From assembly GCF_019050325.1 (NCBI RefSeq), contig NZ_VOMB01000008.1, forward strand, positions 1 to 54,509: DNA of 54,509 bases, given 5' to 3'. The notes beneath the pieces were generated by a model. It had not been told where the DNA came from and searched no databases. It saw nothing but the letters and a program-made list of their open reading frames with translations. Source of the stretch: [Mycobacterium] fortunisiensis. GTDB taxonomy: Bacteria; Actinomycetota; Actinomycetes; Mycobacteriales; Mycobacteriaceae. Numbering within the stretch: the stretch's first letter is position 1; the number at the start of each line of letters is the position of its first letter. Shown here piece by piece: positions 51,238-54,509 of the stretch. The translations under genes were made by a program, and so were the position numbers.

Positions 51238-51272
51238 CGGGTGCGGCGCGTGCAACGGACGCGCCGCACCCG
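51238..51272. terminator. Hairpin terminator between convergent genes
   Basis: CGGGTGCGGCGCGT and its exact reverse complement ACGCGCCGCACCCG form a 14-bp stem with a 7-base loop between the secreted-protein gene and the 3' end of the histidine kinase gene. No T-tract follows on either side, as is common in mycobacteria. It can serve both convergent genes. Confidence 0.65.
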
Positions 51273-51281
51273 GCGGGGTAC

Positions 51282-52784
51282 CTAGTGTGCCACGATCGCG
51301 GGAAGCGTTATGGCGAAGGCGGTTTCGCCCGGGGCGCTCCGAACCTCGATGGTGCCGGCGTGAGCCTTGACGAGTGCCCGCACGATGGCCAGGCCCAACC
51401 CCGTGCTCCCCGCTCGTCGGGACCGGGACGAGTCGCCGCGCGCGAAACGCTCGAATATTTCGGGTAGTTGGTGCTTCGGAATGCCCGGTCCGTTATCGGT
51501 CACCGTCAGGACCACCTGATTATTTCCGTTTCGGCACAGGGTGGTGTTCACCCGCGTTCCCGCTGGTGTGTGTACCCGAGCATTCATCAGCAGGTTCGCC
51601 AGCATCTGGTGCAGCCGAAGGCGGTCGCCGGCGACCAGTACCGGCTCGTCGGGCACATTGACCGACCATCGGTGCTCGGGGCCGGCCACATGAGCATCGC
51701 TCACGGCGTCTACGCAGAGCTGGGACAGGTCTACCGGCTCGCAATCGATTGAGCGGCCGGCGTCCATGCGTGCCAAGAACAACATGTCCTCGACCAACTG
51801 GGACATCCGTTTGGATTCGGCGTCGACGCGTTCGATCGCGTGCGCCAGGTCTTCCGGGGCGTCGGTGAGTCTGCGGCGGGCCAGTTCGGTGTAGCCCCGA
51901 ATGGATGCCAGCGGTGTGCGCAGTTCGTGGCTGGCGTCGGCGACGAATTGTCGTACCCGAGTCTCGCTCGCATGCCGGACCGCCAGCGCGTCGGCGATGC
52001 GGTCGAGCATCTGGTTGAAGGCCGAACCCAGTTGTCCCACCTCGGTGCGGGCGCTGTCCGGGTCGACGGGTACCAGGGGCGTGGGCAGGTCGATTTCACC
52101 GTGGTCGAGCTCGAGCTGTGCGACCCGGTGCGCGGCGGCGGCAACTCGCGCCAGCGGCCCGAATTGGCGTCGGGTGATCACGATTCCGGCGGCGGTGGCC
52201 AGGATCAAGGCCGTTGCCGCGACGGCGCTGAAGAAGCCCAGCGTCGACAACAGGGTGTTGGTGACGCCGGCCATCGGCAGACCTGCGACGACCGTGCGCC
52301 CGTCGTCGGCGGTGACGCTGACGAGTTTGTAGGCGCCGAGACCATCGAGATCGATATGGACCAGTGTCTGTTTCCCGATCCCGGAAAGCTGCTCGAACGC
52401 TCTGGGTGACAGCTCCCGTCGGTCTCCGTCGGCCGAGATCACGGCCGCCTCTGAGGTGGAGCTGTCGGAGACCAGAGCCCCGACCGTGCCGACCGACTGA
52501 CCTGGGCCGTCGAGAAACATCGGCCCGGGGCCCTCGAAGCGCACAAACGGTGGGGGCCCGAAGTTGTAGAACGCCACCGATCGTGTTCCGGCGTCGAATA
52601 CCTGCCGCTCCAGCTGCTCGGTCAGGAAATGATTCATGGCCAGCAACGTCCCGGCGCCGATGCCGACGCACACAAAGGTGAGCAGTCCTGCGAGGACCAG
52701 CAGCAGGCGGGTTTGCAGGGGCCACGCGCGGGGGCGCCGAAGCCGTGCCCGCGATCGAGGTTCAGCGGGGTGGCTTGAGGACAT
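51282..52784 (-). CDS. Sensor histidine kinase (TcrY/TrcS-like)
   Basis: The 500-aa kinase has TM1 at about 27-50, an extracytoplasmic sensor region, TM2 at about 175-205, a HAMP linker, the HisKA motif ADASHELRTPLASIRGY (phospho-His at about 285), NLLMNARVHTPAGT (N box), DNGPGIPKHQLPEIFERF (G1/F boxes) and GLGLAIVRALVKAH (G2). The sensor loop contains FYNFGPPPFVRFEGPGPM, unusually Pro-rich. It overlaps the response regulator gene by 23 bases. By domain layout it resembles mycobacterial TcrY, but I cannot be sure of orthology. Secreted Pro-rich proteins encoded on both sides may be targets or ligands. Confidence 0.93.
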   Translation of the reverse strand: MSSSHPAEPRSRARLRRPRAWPLQTRLLLVLAGLLTFVCVGIGAGTLLAMNHFLTEQLERQVFDAGTRSVAFYNFGPPPFVRFEGPGPMFLDGPGQSVGTVGALVSDSSTSEAAVISADGDRRELSPRAFEQLSGIGKQTLVHIDLDGLGAYKLVSVTADDGRTVVAGLPMAGVTNTLLSTLGFFSAVAATALILATAAGIVITRRQFGPLARVAAAAHRVAQLELDHGEIDLPTPLVPVDPDSARTEVGQLGSAFNQMLDRIADALAVRHASETRVRQFVADASHELRTPLASIRGYTELARRRLTDAPEDLAHAIERVDAESKRMSQLVEDMLFLARMDAGRSIDCEPVDLSQLCVDAVSDAHVAGPEHRWSVNVPDEPVLVAGDRLRLHQMLANLLMNARVHTPAGTRVNTTLCRNGNNQVVLTVTDNGPGIPKHQLPEIFERFARGDSSRSRRAGSTGLGLAIVRALVKAHAGTIEVRSAPGETAFAITLPAIVAH

Positions 52785-53466
52785 ATCCGGACCCGCGGAG
52801 CGTGTGGATCATCGGTGTGCGGCCGGCGTCGATCTTGCGGCGCAGGTAGGAGATGTACAACTCGATGACGTTGGAGCGTCCGTCGAAGTCGTAATTCCAC
52901 ACGTGACTGAGGATTTGCGCCTTGGTCAGCACTCGTCGGGAGTTGTGCATCAGGTACCGCAACAACTCGAATTCGGTCGCAGTCAAGGTGATTTCGTCTC
53001 CGCCACGGAACACTTCGTGGCTGTCCTCGTCCAGGATGAGATCCCCGACGACGAGTTTCGATACCCCGGTGTCGTCGGAAACACCGGTGCGCCGCATGAG
53101 CGCACGCAACCGGAGTACGAGTTCCTCGACGCTGAACGGCTTGGTGACGTAGTCGTCGCCGCCCGCGGCGAGTCCGGCGATGCGGTCTTCGAGCGACTCC
53201 TTGGCCGTCAGCAGGAGCAACGGCAATCCAGGCCGTGTTTCGCGAAGCTTTCGCAGCACTTCCAGGCCGTCGATGTCCGGCAGCATGATGTCCAGAACGA
53301 CCACGTCGGGTGGGTTTTCATTGGCTTGGCGCATGGCCGACGACCCGTCGGCGGCGATCGAGACGTGCCAGCCCTCGTACCGCAGCGCCATCGACACCAA
53401 CTCGGCCAGTCCGGGTTCGTCATCGACGACGAGCACCTTAATCGGGCTGCCGTCGGCGCGCGTCAT
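52762..53466 (-). CDS. OmpR/PhoP-family response regulator (TcrX-like)
   Basis: The 234-aa protein has a receiver domain (VLVVDDEPGLAELV, phospho-Asp in VVVLDIMLPD, Thr in LLLTAKES, Lys in VTKPFS) and a winged-helix output domain ending in ELYISYLRRKIDAGRTPMIH and LRGSGYVLKPPR. The length equals that recalled for M. tuberculosis TcrX. ATG at 53466 is chosen because the protein then begins MTRADGSPIKVLVVDDEP; an ATG 8 codons earlier is possible. It shares an operon with the kinase. The 281-base gap upstream holds the divergent start of a secreted protein gene it might control. Confidence 0.93.
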   Translation of the reverse strand: MTRADGSPIKVLVVDDEPGLAELVSMALRYEGWHVSIAADGSSAMRQANENPPDVVVLDIMLPDIDGLEVLRKLRETRPGLPLLLLTAKESLEDRIAGLAAGGDDYVTKPFSVEELVLRLRALMRRTGVSDDTGVSKLVVGDLILDEDSHEVFRGGDEITLTATEFELLRYLMHNSRRVLTKAQILSHVWNYDFDGRSNVIELYISYLRRKIDAGRTPMIHTLRGSGYVLKPPR

Positions 53467-53747
53467 CATGCCTCGCGCACTGGCCGCCATCGATGTTTCA
53501 GCCGGAGCATCCTCGGAACTGGGCACCGGCAGATTCTCGTAAGTCGCGTTATGCGCCGACTGTGGTGATTCTGTGGCACAGCTATGAAGGTGCCGGAGGA
53601 GCGGTGCCGGCCCGACGTTGCTGGATTCACAGCTCACGGATAGGAAAGACCAAGCAGCCGCATAGTCCATCTCGTGACGATTACTCTGCCGCCCAACGTA
53701 TCGCCTCGGCGGCGTGTATGCGTATCGACGATGAGAGGAAGTGAATT

Positions 53748-54131
53748 GTGCGAACGATGAAGCGTCGGGCCGCTGCCGGTTCGGCCCTGTTAGCACTGTC
53801 GCTGTTCGGCGGAGCGACCATCGGGTCTGCGGTGGCTGCGGCAGCACCGCCTCCACCTTGTCCGCCCGGAGCGCCCTGCGGGCCAGGTGGTCCGGGTGGA
53901 CCGGGATTTGGGCCAGGTGGTCCGGGTGGACCCGGGTTTGGCCCGGGTGGTCCGGGATTGCCGCCGCCTCCGGGTGGTCCGGGGTTCGGGCCGGGTGGTC
54001 CGGGTGGACCGGGGTTTGGCCCGGGTGGTCCGGGATTGCCGCCGCCTCCGGGTGGTCCGGGGTTCGGTCCGGGCCCGGGTCTGCCGCCGCCTCCGGGACG
54101 TGGCCCCTGCCTGCCGTTCACGCCCTGCTGA
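53748..54131 (+). CDS. Secreted Gly/Pro-rich tandem-repeat protein
   Basis: The 127-aa protein has a signal peptide (MRTMKRRAAAGSALLALSLF then SAVAAAA) and a mature part made of GGPGFGPGGPG and LPPPPGGPGFGPGGPG units. One 26-residue block occurs twice and a shortened third copy follows. Two Cys near the start and two near the end (CPPGAPCG and CLPFTPC) flank the repeats. GTG at 53748 is chosen because AGAGGA lies about eight bases upstream; an ATG three codons later is the alternative. It is divergent from the response regulator gene. The role is unknown, likely a cell-wall protein. Confidence 0.85.
   Translation: MRTMKRRAAAGSALLALSLFGGATIGSAVAAAAPPPPCPPGAPCGPGGPGGPGFGPGGPGGPGFGPGGPGLPPPPGGPGFGPGGPGGPGFGPGGPGLPPPPGGPGFGPGPGLPPPPGRGPCLPFTPC
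53905..54070 (+). repeat. In-frame tandem DNA repeat, unit about 78 bp
   Basis: The segment around GGGTTTGGCCCGGGTGGTCC followed by GGGATTGCCGCCGCCTCC recurs about 78 bases later with few changes. It encodes the Gly/Pro repeats. Nearly identical repeats of this kind can gain or lose units by slippage. Confidence 0.7.
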
Positions 54132-54143
54132 TCGAGAACGATC

Positions 54144-54177
54144 TGAGCCCGGCACAGCCTCTGCTGTGCCGGGCTCA
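54144..54177. terminator. Bidirectional terminator hairpin
   Basis: TGAGCCCGGCACAG and its exact reverse complement CTGTGCCGGGCTCA form a 14-bp stem with a 6-base loop, between the convergent ends of the repeat-protein gene and the glycosyltransferase gene. AAATCT follows on the plus side. Confidence 0.75.
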
Positions 54178-54200
54178 AATCTATGTGAGGAGCGCGGGCC

Positions 54201-54509
54201 TCACTTGAGCGGAGCGGTCAGGTCGTAGATCGTCACGCCGTCGACCTTTGTGCTGCTGAAGTGCTGTTTCACCCAGTCTTTGATGTGCTCGGCCTCGGAG
54301 TCGCCGTTCATGCCGGGCGGCTTGATCGGCGGGAGCCCGGGTTGGCCCGGCATCGCGGGCAGTCCCAAACCTGTTGACTCGACGTAGTAATGCACCCGGC
54401 CCTCGGCGACGTAGGCCTGGAACTGCCCGAGCGTCGGTGCGGGATCGGCCGAACCGAATCCGCCCAGCGCCATCACCGGGAGGTCGGTCGCGAGCTGGTA
54501 GTAGCCGGC
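54201..54509 (-). CDS. Glycosyltransferase family 39-like membrane protein, C-terminal part only
   Basis: The frame is open to the right edge of the window and ends at 54201, leaving 102 residues. It contains YYQLATDLPVMALGGFGSAD, LGQFQAYVAEGRVHYYVES and a Pro/Gly-rich linker before EAEHIKDWVKQHF. This fits the C-terminal soluble end of mycobacterial YkcB/ArnT-like glycosyltransferases, polytopic enzymes that use polyprenyl-linked sugars. The catalytic N-terminal part lies outside the window, so activity cannot be judged. Confidence 0.7.
   Translation of the reverse strand, partial: AGYYQLATDLPVMALGGFGSADPAPTLGQFQAYVAEGRVHYYVESTGLGLPAMPGQPGLPPIKPPGMNGDSEAEHIKDWVKQHFSSTKVDGVTIYDLTAPLK

Noticed and set aside
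51282..53466. PrrA/PrrB, which lies next to accD3 in M. tuberculosis
   Set aside because: The receiver and DNA-binding sequences are closer to the PhoP/TcrX type than to PrrA as recalled, and the genes are 48 kb from accD3 here.
53905..54070. A CRISPR array
   Set aside because: The repeats are in frame, have no unique spacers and encode Gly/Pro-rich protein segments with a signal peptide upstream.

Overview
The window is high-GC actinobacterial DNA. It matches a mycobacterium, most likely a fast-growing Mycolicibacterium. The best evidence is gene order recalled from M. tuberculosis: accD3, echA6, Rv0906-like, ctpE, Rv0909-like, Rv0910-like, then (after a large insertion) Rv0911-like, Rv0912-like and an Rv0913c-like carotenoid oxygenase. 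Leaderless promoters, GTG starts and many 4-base ATGA/GTGA gene overlaps fit the same group. No database search was run, so all family names rest on motifs and memory.

Layout. (1) 1-9.9 kb is core-like: a membrane-fused degenerate ABC ATPase with a YhgE/Pip exporter-like protein, then accD3 and echA6 divergent from a shared palindrome, an MBL-fold protein, the P-type ATPase ctpE and the Rv0909/Rv0910-like pair. (2) 9.9-20.6 kb is one long minus-strand gene train. It holds a polytopic membrane protein, a TetR regulator, a 35-aa membrane microprotein, a NorD-like VWA protein, a NorQ/CbbQ-like MoxR ATPase, a 43-aa membrane microprotein, a second copy of the polytopic membrane protein, a one-TM protein, a P450, two DapB-like dehydrogenases, a VOC protein, a second P450 and a bacterial ERG2/sigma-1-receptor-like protein. 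A divergent SDR plus a third DapB-like gene (20.7-22.6 kb) starts from the same regulatory region. (3) 22.6-41.5 kb is a catabolic module of two divergent operons around a palindrome-bearing promoter region. The minus operon encodes an SMP-30-like propeller, a GntR/UTRA regulator and two acyl-CoA ligases flanking an SDR. The plus operon encodes an SDR, a Rieske oxygenase, a luciferase-like monooxygenase, a Baeyer-Villiger monooxygenase, a TauD-like dioxygenase, an SDR, a CaiB-type CoA transferase and four acyl-CoA dehydrogenases. Regions 2 and 3 together look like a roughly 31.6 kb insertion between the Rv0910-like and Rv0911-like genes.

(4) 41.6-46.9 kb returns to core-like genes: a double-VOC protein, a cupin, a four-TM protein, a GNAT, an Hsp20 preceded by a CIRCE element, a tandem HxlR regulator and a carotenoid oxygenase. 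(5) 47-54.5 kb is a surface and signalling region: a secreted His/Gly-rich protein, an 800-aa secreted repeat protein, tRNA-Arg(CCT) with a decayed transposase beside it, two small secreted Pro/Gly-rich proteins flanking an OmpR-type two-component system, and the 3' end of a GT39-like membrane glycosyltransferase.

How the genes may work together (inference). In region 3, Rieske, BVMO and LLM oxygenases with SDRs would hydroxylate and open a cyclic or terpenoid-like ketone. The ligases and CoA transferase would make CoA esters and paired FadE-type dehydrogenases would start beta-oxidation. In region 2, the MoxR/VWA pair probably assembles or activates a membrane complex built from the polytopic protein and the small one-TM proteins. 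That complex would act with two P450s, DapB-like oxidoreductases and a sterol-isomerase-like protein on a hydrophobic, possibly sterol-like substrate. I regard the region 2 assembly as the best candidate for an undescribed system in the window.
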